From Campylobacterota bacterium (lineage in GTDB: Bacteria > Babelota > Babeliae > Babelales > RVW-14): a DNA stretch of 64,000 bases. Made by a program: the position numbers and the translations under genes. The stretch spans positions 248,001-312,000 of the forward strand of contig JACKCO010000003.1 in the NCBI GenBank assembly GCA_020633995.1, in the 5' to 3' direction. Below, piece after piece: positions 25,881 to 33,748 of the stretch (position 1 is its first letter; the number at the start of each line of letters is the position of its first letter). The notes under the pieces were generated by a model. It had not been told where the DNA came from, ran no database searches, and saw only the letters and a program-made list of their open reading frames with translations.

Positions 25881-26654
25881 TTATTGTGAAGAGCTAAGAA
25901 AGCTAGCAAGACGATCTAAGAAATTTATACGCACCGTAACCGTTGCTCCTGGCTCGCTGTTTGTTCGCCATGAATCGTTACTCATTCTCTTGCTTGCTCC
26001 ACCTGACTGAATACGCTTTAACTCCTCCTCTTTTTGCAAACGTATTTTCTCCGCAGTCTCAAGTTGTTTAATTTCTTCTTCTGAAACCCCAAAAGATTCC
26101 AAAAGTTCTTTTCGCTCTAACCAAGCCCACATTAAAATGTTTACATCTTTTAAAAAAAACAAAGCCTGATCTTTACTTGCCCCATGATCAAGCAACAATT
26201 TTATTTTTTGCAACATCAAGAGTTGGGTTTGACGAGCATGCGACATGTAAAAGAAATTTATTGCATCCAAGATGGGCGTAATTAATTGCTCCTCTTGTCC
26301 TTCTTCATTGATAATAATCCCATCGACACGTGCTCCATTTTCTAATAATATATTACAAATTTCTAGCGAATTAGGATGAACCAACTGTATAGCGTAACGC
26401 AGAGGCGTATTGTTAATACTGGGATAATATTTATTCAGATTTATACCGCAATCTTGGGCAATCAGAGCTTTTGTCTTGACTGCGTCACCATTTTTGAGTG
26501 CCTGAACAAAATCAAGCTCGCTGACACAAAGACTTTCATATGAGCTAGAATGATACCCTCTATCAGCACACATTACTGTCACTGGTAAAAGATAAAGAAC
26601 AAGCAAAACCCATCTAGTTTTTTTGTCAACCGTCTCGAAGAATAAGCGCATCAT
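25881..26654 (-). CDS. Secreted protein with ankyrin-like repeats
   Basis: A 257-residue protein, last of a three-gene operon. Signal peptide WVLLVLYLLPVTVMCA. Ankyrin-like units around residues 48-115 (NTPLRYAIQLV, LEICNILLENGARVDG) and 130-160 (IKLLLDHGASKDQA). A charged helix (residues about 185-215) and a Ser-rich tail follow. The start overlaps the end of the upstream ankyrin gene by 29 bp. It converges on nfo with 8 bp between the stops. Confidence 0.75.
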   Translation of the reverse strand: MMRLFFETVDKKTRWVLLVLYLLPVTVMCADRGYHSSSYESLCVSELDFVQALKNGDAVKTKALIAQDCGINLNKYYPSINNTPLRYAIQLVHPNSLEICNILLENGARVDGIIINEEGQEEQLITPILDAINFFYMSHARQTQLLMLQKIKLLLDHGASKDQALFFLKDVNILMWAWLERKELLESFGVSEEEIKQLETAEKIRLQKEEELKRIQSGGASKRMSNDSWRTNSEPGATVTVRINFLDRLASFLSSSQ

Positions 26655-27408
26655 GTTTCATTGCTTCTTTTAAAATTTTTATAATCTCAGATTTTTTTGC
26701 ACAGTGCACCGGCTGTTTACCAAAACCATCTTCAATAAGCGTATCGGCACCAGCCTCAATTAATAATCTCACCATTGCCTCATCATCATTTTCCGCTGCA
26801 TAATGCAGCGGGGTTTTACCAACTGCATCAACAATATTAACATCTACAGAATCAAATTCATTATCCGTTGTGCGAACTATAAATCTTGCAATGGTCGTAT
26901 TTCCGTTTAAAACCGCATAATGCAAAGGTGTTTCCCCCCAAACATCTTGAGCGTTGCGATCGGCATGATGCAACAACAACAATCCAACAAGCGCAACATG
27001 TTCGCATTTGGTTGCTATATGAAGCGCAGTACACTGGGCCAAACCAGTAGCATCAACATCTACACCAGCACGCAACATTGCCTCTGCCACATGAAATGAA
27101 CCTTTTTCAACCGCAATAAAAAACGGTGATAAACCTTCTTTGTTTTTCAAATCTGGGTCGGCACCACAGGCAAGCAAGTACTTAACTTTATTTAAGTTGT
27201 CCTCTTCGGCAGCATAGTGTAAAGCACTGCACCCGCTTTGATCTTGAGCGTTCACCTCTTCGTAGCTTAAGCCCGTTTTACTGTCATCGCTAGCAATAAA
27301 AAGTTGCTCACAATTTTTATTTTTTTCTTGGGTCAAAATTGATCCATCAGTTGCCAGCAATGCCGATGTTGCCATACTCAAAAAAAGCAATGTCATCATT
27401 TTTTTCAT
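26626..27408 (-). CDS. Secreted ankyrin-repeat protein
   Basis: A 260-residue protein with a signal peptide (MMTLLFLSMATSALLA). At least five good ankyrin repeats run from residue about 55 to 245 (SALHYAAEEDNLNKVKYLLA, TALHIATKCEHVALVGLLLL, TPLHYAVLNGN, TPLHYAAENDDEAMVRLLIE). The frame is open 8 codons further upstream; I use the ATG at 27408, which has AAGGAG before it. It overlaps the upstream gene by 62 bp and the downstream gene by 29 bp, so the operon is tightly packed. Confidence 0.88.
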   Translation of the reverse strand: MKKMMTLLFLSMATSALLATDGSILTQEKNKNCEQLFIASDDSKTGLSYEEVNAQDQSGCSALHYAAEEDNLNKVKYLLACGADPDLKNKEGLSPFFIAVEKGSFHVAEAMLRAGVDVDATGLAQCTALHIATKCEHVALVGLLLLHHADRNAQDVWGETPLHYAVLNGNTTIARFIVRTTDNEFDSVDVNIVDAVGKTPLHYAAENDDEAMVRLLIEAGADTLIEDGFGKQPVHCAKKSEIIKILKEAMKHDALILRDG

Positions 27409-27940
27409 GATAATCTCCTTTCCGCAAACCAAAAATCACGTTCAATCCTTTTTTACTATCAACTATGGCTCCATGCTGAATGAGTAAAGCTTCTGCTCGC
27501 TCTGAAGCTAACTCGTGAGGTTTCAGGTGAAACACTGTCTCAATATTTGGGTTTGCCCTTCCCTCCTCCAATAACGCCACTATTATTTCAACTTTATCGC
27601 CTAGACATGCATGATGAAGAGCTGTCCAACCAGCATGATCTTGCGCATTCACATCAACTAGCTTTGCTCTCAAAACGCTTCTTACAGACTCTGCATTTCC
27701 ATGCATCACAGCAGCATGCAGTATTGTTTGCTTTTTACGGATCATTTCCACTATTGTAGACAACTTCTCTTGCTCACTCAGCATGCTCAAAAACTGATCC
27801 CAAAAGTCAAGCCTTAAACTCTGAGCATCTTGTTTATCATCAACAACAGCAATAGCTTTCCCCTTTCCGCTCCCTCCGGGAAAACATAAATTAATAAAGA
27901 GCAAGCAAAGAACCAAAGAAATGTTTATAATTTTTTTCAT
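27347..27940 (-). CDS. Secreted ankyrin-repeat protein, first gene of the operon
   Basis: A 197-residue protein. Signal peptide NISLVLCLLFINLCFPGG. Two to three ankyrin repeats lie between residues 70 and 150 (TILHAAVMHGNAESVRSVLR, TALHHACLGDKVEIIVALL). The last 20 or so codons overlap the start of the next ankyrin gene in another frame (62 bp). A shorter original C-terminus extended by mutation is possible. Confidence 0.82.
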   Translation of the reverse strand: MKKIINISLVLCLLFINLCFPGGSGKGKAIAVVDDKQDAQSLRLDFWDQFLSMLSEQEKLSTIVEMIRKKQTILHAAVMHGNAESVRSVLRAKLVDVNAQDHAGWTALHHACLGDKVEIIVALLEEGRANPNIETVFHLKPHELASERAEALLIQHGAIVDSKKGLNVIFGLRKGDYHEKNDDIAFFEYGNIGIAGN

Positions 27941-28059
27941 AAGTACAACCTATAACACAAGGAGTCTTTTAAAAGCTGCAAAGTCTGCAAACCTTAACAT
28001 ATCACTTGTTTTTTGTCACATGGGTGAGTTAAAAAACAAATAATTAAAAGGAGAAAATC

Positions 28060-29340
28060 ATGAAAAAAATAATTCTAACAATGCTAGTACTTTTAGTTTC
28101 TCTGATAAACCTACCAGCACTTTATTCAGACGGTGACCACGTTCACACATGGACATTACTTGTTTACGCTGATGCAAGCGACAATTTACAAGATGCCATC
28201 ATCAAAAATATCAGAGACCTTGCTGCAAGTTGGTCACACCCTTGCGTAGAAATACGCATACAGGTAAGCTTGCAGGCTGGTTATGCCTGGCGCTATATTG
28301 TGGTAAATAATCAGCTTCGCGAACAAGAGTTTGTACAGCTGGACTCAAACCAAGCAGAAAATCTCATCAACTTTACCAACTGGGGATTCAAAAACAGCAT
28401 AGCTGCTCATCACGGCCTCATTTTAAGCGGCCATGGCTACGGTATTTTAGACCCCTCTTACCACGAACTAGAAAATGATTGGTTCGCAGAGTCAGACCAA
28501 GATTTGCCATGTGGAATCTGCAAAGATACCCTTGATCAGGCAGCAGCACAACACTACAGAGCAACCTTGCTCAACCGTGTAACACAAAACTACTTAAACA
28601 ATAAAGAAATGGTCAGCACACTACACAATATCAAATCCATGCTGAACAAAAAATTGGACCTGTTTTGTCTTGATATGTGTCTTGGCGCATCACTTGAACA
28701 TGCCTATCAGGTTGCACCCTACGTCGATATCTTAATTGGCTGTCAAAACTGCGAATTAAAGGATGGCTTTGATTTTTTTGAACTTGGAAGGTCAATATGC
28801 TCTTCGGGCAACACTCCTGCAAACCTTGCTCGCAAAATATGCCAGGCATATCACGTGTATTATGAACAACATGCAGAACGAGGGATTTACACGCTCGCGG
28901 CAATTGACTGCAGTTATGCATCAAGCATCAAAGATTCTTTAGATGTAATTGCGCATGCACTTGTTGCCTGCATCCAGCAAGACTCTAAACTCAAAACAAC
29001 CATAAGAGATGTTCGGCTTAACTGCATTAATTTTTGTTTCGTACCAATGTACACCGACCTTTTTATGGTATGTTCAGAATATGAAAAAATATTGCCCATA
29101 CTAGAAAAGCATTCTGTAGACAAGAATACGCTCCAAACACTTAAAGACGAACTCGATAATTGTAAACACAAAATTCACAATGCAGTCATCGCCAATGTAA
29201 AGGGGCATTCAATGGGCGATGCACATGGCATGTCAATTTATTTTCCTTTCAACCATATTGATTCATCATACAAAATAACAGAGTTCGGATCTGGAAAACC
29301 TCAAGCCTGGGTAGGCCTACTTGAAACAGTAGTACGATAA
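28060..29340 (+). CDS. Exported clostripain-like cysteine peptidase (family C11)
   Basis: A 426-residue protein with a signal peptide (IILTMLVLLVSLINLPALYS). Clostripain-family features: the initial strand WTLLVYADASDNL, a catalytic His125 in LILSGHGYG, and Cys207 in CLDMCLGAS after a hydrophobic strand, followed by the AYQVAPYVDILIGCQ block (compare clostripain D-A-C-L-M-A). C11 enzymes cleave after Arg or Lys. The conserved GMSIYFP near the C-terminus (residues about 393-399) recurs in the second C11 gene at 41784 (GLSIYFP). GGAGAAA precedes the ATG. It probably works outside the cytoplasm. Confidence 0.87.
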   Translation: MKKIILTMLVLLVSLINLPALYSDGDHVHTWTLLVYADASDNLQDAIIKNIRDLAASWSHPCVEIRIQVSLQAGYAWRYIVVNNQLREQEFVQLDSNQAENLINFTNWGFKNSIAAHHGLILSGHGYGILDPSYHELENDWFAESDQDLPCGICKDTLDQAAAQHYRATLLNRVTQNYLNNKEMVSTLHNIKSMLNKKLDLFCLDMCLGASLEHAYQVAPYVDILIGCQNCELKDGFDFFELGRSICSSGNTPANLARKICQAYHVYYEQHAERGIYTLAAIDCSYASSIKDSLDVIAHALVACIQQDSKLKTTIRDVRLNCINFCFVPMYTDLFMVCSEYEKILPILEKHSVDKNTLQTLKDELDNCKHKIHNAVIANVKGHSMGDAHGMSIYFPFNHIDSSYKITEFGSGKPQAWVGLLETVVR

Positions 29341-29341
29341 A

Positions 29342-29611
29342 TCACTCTTCTATTATCTCAACACCCTGCAAGCAACCAGAGTCTGAAGACTCTTGATTTT
29401 TGAGCATATTTAGAGCAGCTAAGAGTATGAAAAAATTGGTCAGAGCGGAAGCCTTGCTCTTTTGGTCACCAGAGCTGTGCACTACTTTATTTTCCTCTCT
29501 GTATTTTTTGTACAAATCAAGATACTCTTGAATATCAGAACCACAAGGATGTGCAAAGGGTACAGAAAAAATAGACAAAATAACAACAAACAAAATCGAC
29601 CTACTCTTCAT
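29342..29611 (-). CDS. Very small secreted protein, unknown function
   Basis: An 89-residue protein with a signal peptide (SILFVVILSIFSVPFAHP). Two Cys (Cys23 region and near residue 79) could form a disulfide. The middle is a charged helix and a hydrophobic segment (ALTNFFILLAALNML). AAAGGAG precedes the ATG. It converges on the clostripain gene with 1 bp between stops. No family recognised. Confidence 0.6.
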   Translation of the reverse strand: MKSRSILFVVILSIFSVPFAHPCGSDIQEYLDLYKKYREENKVVHSSGDQKSKASALTNFFILLAALNMLKNQESSDSGCLQGVEIIEE

Positions 29612-29625
29612 GAATAATCTCCTTT

Positions 29626-29661
29626 AAAAAAACTAGAGGGCTGATGCCCTCTAGTTTTTTT
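29626..29661 (-). terminator. Bidirectional-looking terminator downstream of the Nudix gene
   Basis: A perfect 11-bp stem (AACTAGAGGGC at 29631-29641 with GCCCTCTAGTT at 29646-29656), loop TGAT, with A/T runs on both sides. It sits 25 bp past the stop of the Nudix gene and just before the start of the 89-residue gene. Confidence 0.9.
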
Positions 29662-29685
29662 GCTCAATCTACTTTGCTAGCAGTA

Positions 29686-30507
29686 CTATTTAATTGTTTC
29701 AAGCATTGCTTCTTTTTTTTGCTCTAGAGCATCAAAGGCTGCAAGTGCCATTTCACGATGATCTTTTGCAAACCAATCACTTTCTAACGTAGCCTCAACA
29801 AAAATACGATCTACAATTAAGACTTCTCTTGCTTCATCACTCAACTGCGGTAAATCTTTTGTCAAACCAACAAACGCTATTGATGCTACGTGCTGTCGCT
29901 TATCTCGATCTATAGCATCATACACACCAACAAGATGCATGCTTTCTTCTATAACATCAACACCAGTTTCTTCCCTTGCCTCACGCACGCCAGTTTGCTT
30001 AAACGTTTCCCCATACTTTGTAAAACCTCCGGCTGGACCATATGTTCCATCAGGACGCTTGATGATTATCAAACCACTGATCTCTCCTTTTTCTTGATCG
30101 AAATAAAATACGAGCGGATCAACGGCTGTGTACGGACCTTCCTGTACATTTAAAAACCAGCCAAAAGGCTCAGTCAAAACTTTTGCAGTTTTAATTAATG
30201 GAAGATGAACTTGTCCAAATTTTGTCGCATCATCAATATCCCCAAGCTCTTTTAGCTCAGCCGCTATCTTTTCTTGATCAAGTGAAGCCGCAAATTTTTG
30301 TGCTTTCTTGTGAAATTTATGGGCCAGAGCAGAAAGCTTTTCAAATGCCTGCATGGTATAGCTCTCGCTCATATTTTTTTCAATACAGGTTTGATTGCAT
30401 GCTTGACATTGCTCGTTTAGCTCAGCCCGCAAGTGTGTAAGCAAAATGGCCGCACAACAAACAAGACAGGTAAGCATCTTTGCGATTTTTTTTGAAGACT
30501 GCATCAT
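29686..30507 (-). CDS. Exported Nudix hydrolase
   Basis: A 273-residue protein. An N-terminal hydrophobic segment (MLTCLVCCAAILLTHLRA) is a signal peptide; it is followed by Cys34, Cys37 and Cys41 and a helical region to residue about 120. Residues 125-250 hold the Nudix fold with a complete Nudix box: Gly161, Glu167, Arg175-Glu176, Glu179-Glu180, Gly182. Nudix enzymes hydrolyse nucleoside diphosphates linked to another group, such as ADP-ribose or NADH. They are normally cytoplasmic, so export is unusual. Together with the exported macro proteins it suggests interest in extracellular or host ADP-ribose compounds (inference). Confidence 0.88.
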   Translation of the reverse strand: MMQSSKKIAKMLTCLVCCAAILLTHLRAELNEQCQACNQTCIEKNMSESYTMQAFEKLSALAHKFHKKAQKFAASLDQEKIAAELKELGDIDDATKFGQVHLPLIKTAKVLTEPFGWFLNVQEGPYTAVDPLVFYFDQEKGEISGLIIIKRPDGTYGPAGGFTKYGETFKQTGVREAREETGVDVIEESMHLVGVYDAIDRDKRQHVASIAFVGLTKDLPQLSDEAREVLIVDRIFVEATLESDWFAKDHREMALAAFDALEQKKEAMLETIK

Positions 30508-30664
30508 ATAGTAAACTCCTTTAATGTATTACGGTTTAGTATGTACACTTCAGGAGAGTATACGGTAGAAATTTAATGATGCAAACGCCCGCAAATTAGT
30601 TATCTTAGAAATCTGGACAGACACCTAGAGGTTGAAAAAATTCCTTAAATCTAGGATGACCATC

Positions 30665-31135
30665 TTAAAGTCGCGACCTCATCAATAAGGAGTTCAACAT
30701 ATTTTCCATGGCCAAATGAAAATTCATCTCAACGGTCTTGGAAATATCACGCCTCATTTGTTCTAAATTATCACTATGAGTGATGATGTTAAATGACCTT
30801 GCTCTCTTCTCGATTACGTCAACGTAGTTGTGCAGTAACTTCTGGTATATCTTTGCAAATCTTTTGAACTCTTCCTTGCGCTCCCATATTGCAACGTATA
30901 CCTGACGGATCTCTCTTACTTCCTTGAGTCTTTCTTGCACAAAGGCCAACAAAAAGTATTGCTCTACAGGTGTTTTAACATAGTCTACACAAAAGGCTGA
31001 AGCTTTGTCTTGGTAGAAATCGTATATTCCCTGAGCTTTATCCTGCGCATATAACTGATCCACAATAGAGCAATTTATTATCATAGACATTGAAAATAGT
31101 ATTATCTTATTTATACTCACTCGCTTTTCCTTCAA
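30665..31135 (-). CDS. Secreted helical protein, unknown function
   Basis: A 156-residue protein. Signal peptide IILFSMSMIINCSIVDQLYA. The mature part is almost all charged helices. No known domain is visible. Its start overlaps the stop of the gene at 31132 by 4 bp, so the two are translated in sequence. Confidence 0.65.
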   Translation of the reverse strand: MKEKRVSINKIILFSMSMIINCSIVDQLYAQDKAQGIYDFYQDKASAFCVDYVKTPVEQYFLLAFVQERLKEVREIRQVYVAIWERKEEFKRFAKIYQKLLHNYVDVIEKRARSFNIITHSDNLEQMRRDISKTVEMNFHLAMENMLNSLLMRSRL

Positions 31136-31536
31136 CCTATATTCATCAAAAGCTCTTTAAACAAACAAAAAAGACTTTCATTACTGCCATCTTTAATAGA
31201 ACTTTGCATGCGAGTCCTGACATCAAAACTCGCCATCATTATCTCAGCATATAGCATTACAACATTAGCCATCCAAAAAGTATGCTGTTCCTCAGTCAAG
31301 CCGCTCTTTGGAATATCTTCTTTGGAAGGGTTTGTAAGCGCAAACCTTAAATACCTTTTACATTCATCTTTCTTCTCTTGCTCCTGCATATGCCCTTGAA
31401 TAAATTTCTTTATTCTTTCTTGATTATTAGGTGTACTAAGAAGATCTTCCATCGCTTGTTCTTCAGGAGTACCTATAAAGGCAAACGTTTGGCCTAAAAG
31501 CAAAACGGTACAAACTAAAATTAGGATTTTTTTCAT
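31132..31536 (-). CDS. Secreted helical protein, unknown function
   Basis: A 134-residue protein with a signal peptide (ILILVCTVLLLGQTFA). The mature part is helical, with many Glu, Lys and Met. It overlaps the downstream gene by 4 bp and is only 2 bp from the end of the wecA-like gene, so it is likely read in the same transcript. No family recognised. Confidence 0.65.
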   Translation of the reverse strand: MKKILILVCTVLLLGQTFAFIGTPEEQAMEDLLSTPNNQERIKKFIQGHMQEQEKKDECKRYLRFALTNPSKEDIPKSGLTEEQHTFWMANVVMLYAEIMMASFDVRTRMQSSIKDGSNESLFCLFKELLMNIG

Positions 31537-31538
31537 CT

Positions 31539-32570
31539 TTATTCTCTTAATTTTTGCATTCGAACTTTTAAACTTTTTTGCTCATAAAAAACAGTATACA
31601 CCCACATAGAAAGCATAATGCACATACTACATGCAAGAAAATAGAAATCAATAAACTTGTACATGTGCATCAACGCCAAGGTAGAAAAAACTGTCGACAT
31701 AAAAAAAGTAAAGGCCAGTATTTTCCATTTATTCCATCTCTTTTTTTGCAAAAAAATTGAAAAATGATGCGGACTTCCATAATAAAATGGAATACTAAGC
31801 CAACTGCGAATTAAAACAAGAAAACCAAGCTCAAGTAGAGGAATTGCTAAAATAATGACAGGGGTATAGTAAATATCAATCGACTGCCGGCTCCATTCAA
31901 TCATCAGCGGAATAGCAGCAAAAAATCCTCCCAAAAAAAGCGATCCCGCATCTCCCAAATAAATTCTGGCGGGAGGCTTGTTGTACCAAAAAAAGCCACA
32001 CAATCCTCCAAGCATAGCCACAAGCAATAAACTAACCAAGTACTGCTCCAATAACAACGCCACAACTAAAAACGAGCTTGCTACAGTGATCGATACAATG
32101 GCGGATAGCCCATCCATGACATCAATCAAATTGAATGCATTAATAACTGACAACATCCAAAACCCTGACAGGAAGGTACGCACATACGAAACAAAGAAAT
32201 TTGTTTTAAGCGAGCAACCGCCCTTTAAAAAACAAAGAACAGCAAGACACTGAGCAAAAAACTTTTGTCCAGGGGTCATAACTTTTAAGTCATCAACAAA
32301 GCCAACAAAAAGCAGAAACGTACTGCCAAGAAGTAACCACAATGCCGTGTTTTGAAAAGGATACGCTATTGCAAGTGTAGCGATAAAAGAAATATAAATC
32401 GCAAATCCACCAAGGTATGGGACAGGATTTGCATGTTTTTTCAGCTCACCATTGGGCGCATCTAAAATATTAAACTTAAATGCGGCTTTAATAAGCATCG
32501 GGATAATTTTATAACTTAACAACAAAGAAAAGATGAAACAAAAAATATGTCTAAAAAAGACTGCCTGCAT
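31539..32570 (-). CDS. Polyprenyl-phosphate GlcNAc-1-phosphate transferase (WecA/TagO/MraY superfamily)
   Basis: A 343-residue multi-spanning membrane protein. Superfamily motifs are visible: LDAPNGELKKHANPVPYLGG near residue 36, DD in FVGFVDDLK, NAFNLIDVMDGLS, IYLGDAGSLFLGG, and the HIGH-like PHHFSIFLQ. The lack of MraY-specific sequence and the NLIDVMDGL form favour WecA/TagO, which starts O-antigen or other envelope glycans by moving sugar-1-phosphate to undecaprenyl phosphate. It follows lpxK with 21 bp between, consistent with a surface-polysaccharide role. Confidence 0.88.
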   Translation of the reverse strand: MQAVFFRHIFCFIFSLLLSYKIIPMLIKAAFKFNILDAPNGELKKHANPVPYLGGFAIYISFIATLAIAYPFQNTALWLLLGSTFLLFVGFVDDLKVMTPGQKFFAQCLAVLCFLKGGCSLKTNFFVSYVRTFLSGFWMLSVINAFNLIDVMDGLSAIVSITVASSFLVVALLLEQYLVSLLLVAMLGGLCGFFWYNKPPARIYLGDAGSLFLGGFFAAIPLMIEWSRQSIDIYYTPVIILAIPLLELGFLVLIRSWLSIPFYYGSPHHFSIFLQKKRWNKWKILAFTFFMSTVFSTLALMHMYKFIDFYFLACSMCIMLSMWVYTVFYEQKSLKVRMQKLRE

Positions 32571-32591
32571 ACTCTCTCCCTTTTTTTACGG

Positions 32592-33704
32592 TCACTCCTT
32601 TTTCTCTAACCCGTCTAGTAGCAATCTAAAAGCACTATACTCTTGCTCGGACAAAAATTCAAATCCTATACGTAGAACGTAAAACCAATCTTTCTGTTTT
32701 TGCTTGCCTGCAACAGTAAGTACATGATCAATCTTTACCCAGTCTTTTTGCGTTGTAATAATACCATCACAATCGCTCTTTTTCATTTCTGCCAGCATAT
32801 GCTCAATATCAGCCATATCATACTGATGATGATCATCGTATTCGACCTCTCCAAATACTGGGACAACAATCTGCTCAAGCGTCTGCTTAAAAGAACCAAA
32901 TGAACCTATTCCAGCGCAAGCTAAAAATTTTTTGTTTTTAGAGTTATTGAGCAGTTCATCATTTTTAAGGTATACACCTTTTGGCACATGCCTGCCTGTA
33001 AAGATACGTACGGCTTCCCCATGACCTTCAATACTCAGCGAAATATTTCTTAGTCGGACACTATCAACTCTATCTGCGTGCGTTAGGATAATAACGTCAG
33101 CCCGTGAGATATCTTTCTCTCTTAGCCGCCCAGCGGGAAGACAATGTTCGTTACTGAAAGGCATTCGAGCATCTAACAGTAAAATTTCACAATCTTTTTT
33201 TACTAAGAAATTCTGGTATGCATCATCAAGGATGATGTAAGAAATCTGAGCGCTGTTTGCTGAGAATTTTTTCTCTAAACGACGGCATGAGTCGTCTCTC
33301 TTTTTACCAACAGCAACTGAGCACTTGTGCGCGCTCGCCAACATGTAGGCCTCGTCACCAACAACATTTGGAGCTTCAACCATACCGTCTTGCCTGTTGA
33401 TAAGTTTTCCGGAACTCTGCTGTGCAGATCCACCGTAACCACGCATAACTACAGCAACGCGATCAAAACCAAGCAATTCTATCAGAAACGAGGTGAAAAC
33501 TGTTTTACCTGTACCGCCAACAGCAATATTACCAACACCCAAGACGAGAGATTTTTTGCATGTATATGGCCTTACCATCAAGCGTTTTAAACGCTGTATG
33601 CAAAAAAAGGATACTCTGTAGAAAGGCTCACACAGGCAAAAGAGATAAAAAACAATAGTCCGAGCAACGCCAAGTTCTTCTTGTTTTGACGTTTTATCCC
33701 ACAA
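32592..33704 (-). CDS. lpxK: Tetraacyldisaccharide 4'-kinase (lipid A biosynthesis)
   Basis: A 370-residue kinase placing the 4'-phosphate on lipid A precursor. It has an N-terminal hydrophobic membrane segment (residues about 14-40), then the LpxK P-loop GNIAVGGTGKT near residues 56-66, VVMRGYGG, DEAYMLA, ILDDAYQN and TTQKDWVKI near the end, all as in LpxK. The start is uncertain: the called codon is TTG at 33704, while an AAGGAG site lies about 55 bp upstream at the end of infB, where only ATA or ACG codons are in frame. Its presence shows that lipid A, and so an outer membrane, is made. Confidence 0.9.
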   Translation of the reverse strand: MWDKTSKQEELGVARTIVFYLFCLCEPFYRVSFFCIQRLKRLMVRPYTCKKSLVLGVGNIAVGGTGKTVFTSFLIELLGFDRVAVVMRGYGGSAQQSSGKLINRQDGMVEAPNVVGDEAYMLASAHKCSVAVGKKRDDSCRRLEKKFSANSAQISYIILDDAYQNFLVKKDCEILLLDARMPFSNEHCLPAGRLREKDISRADVIILTHADRVDSVRLRNISLSIEGHGEAVRIFTGRHVPKGVYLKNDELLNNSKNKKFLACAGIGSFGSFKQTLEQIVVPVFGEVEYDDHHQYDMADIEHMLAEMKKSDCDGIITTQKDWVKIDHVLTVAGKQKQKDWFYVLRIGFEFLSEQEYSAFRLLLDGLEKKE

Positions 33705-33748
33705 GTTCTGGCAATACAGCGCTAGACGCTTGTAAAGATAGCTCGTTA

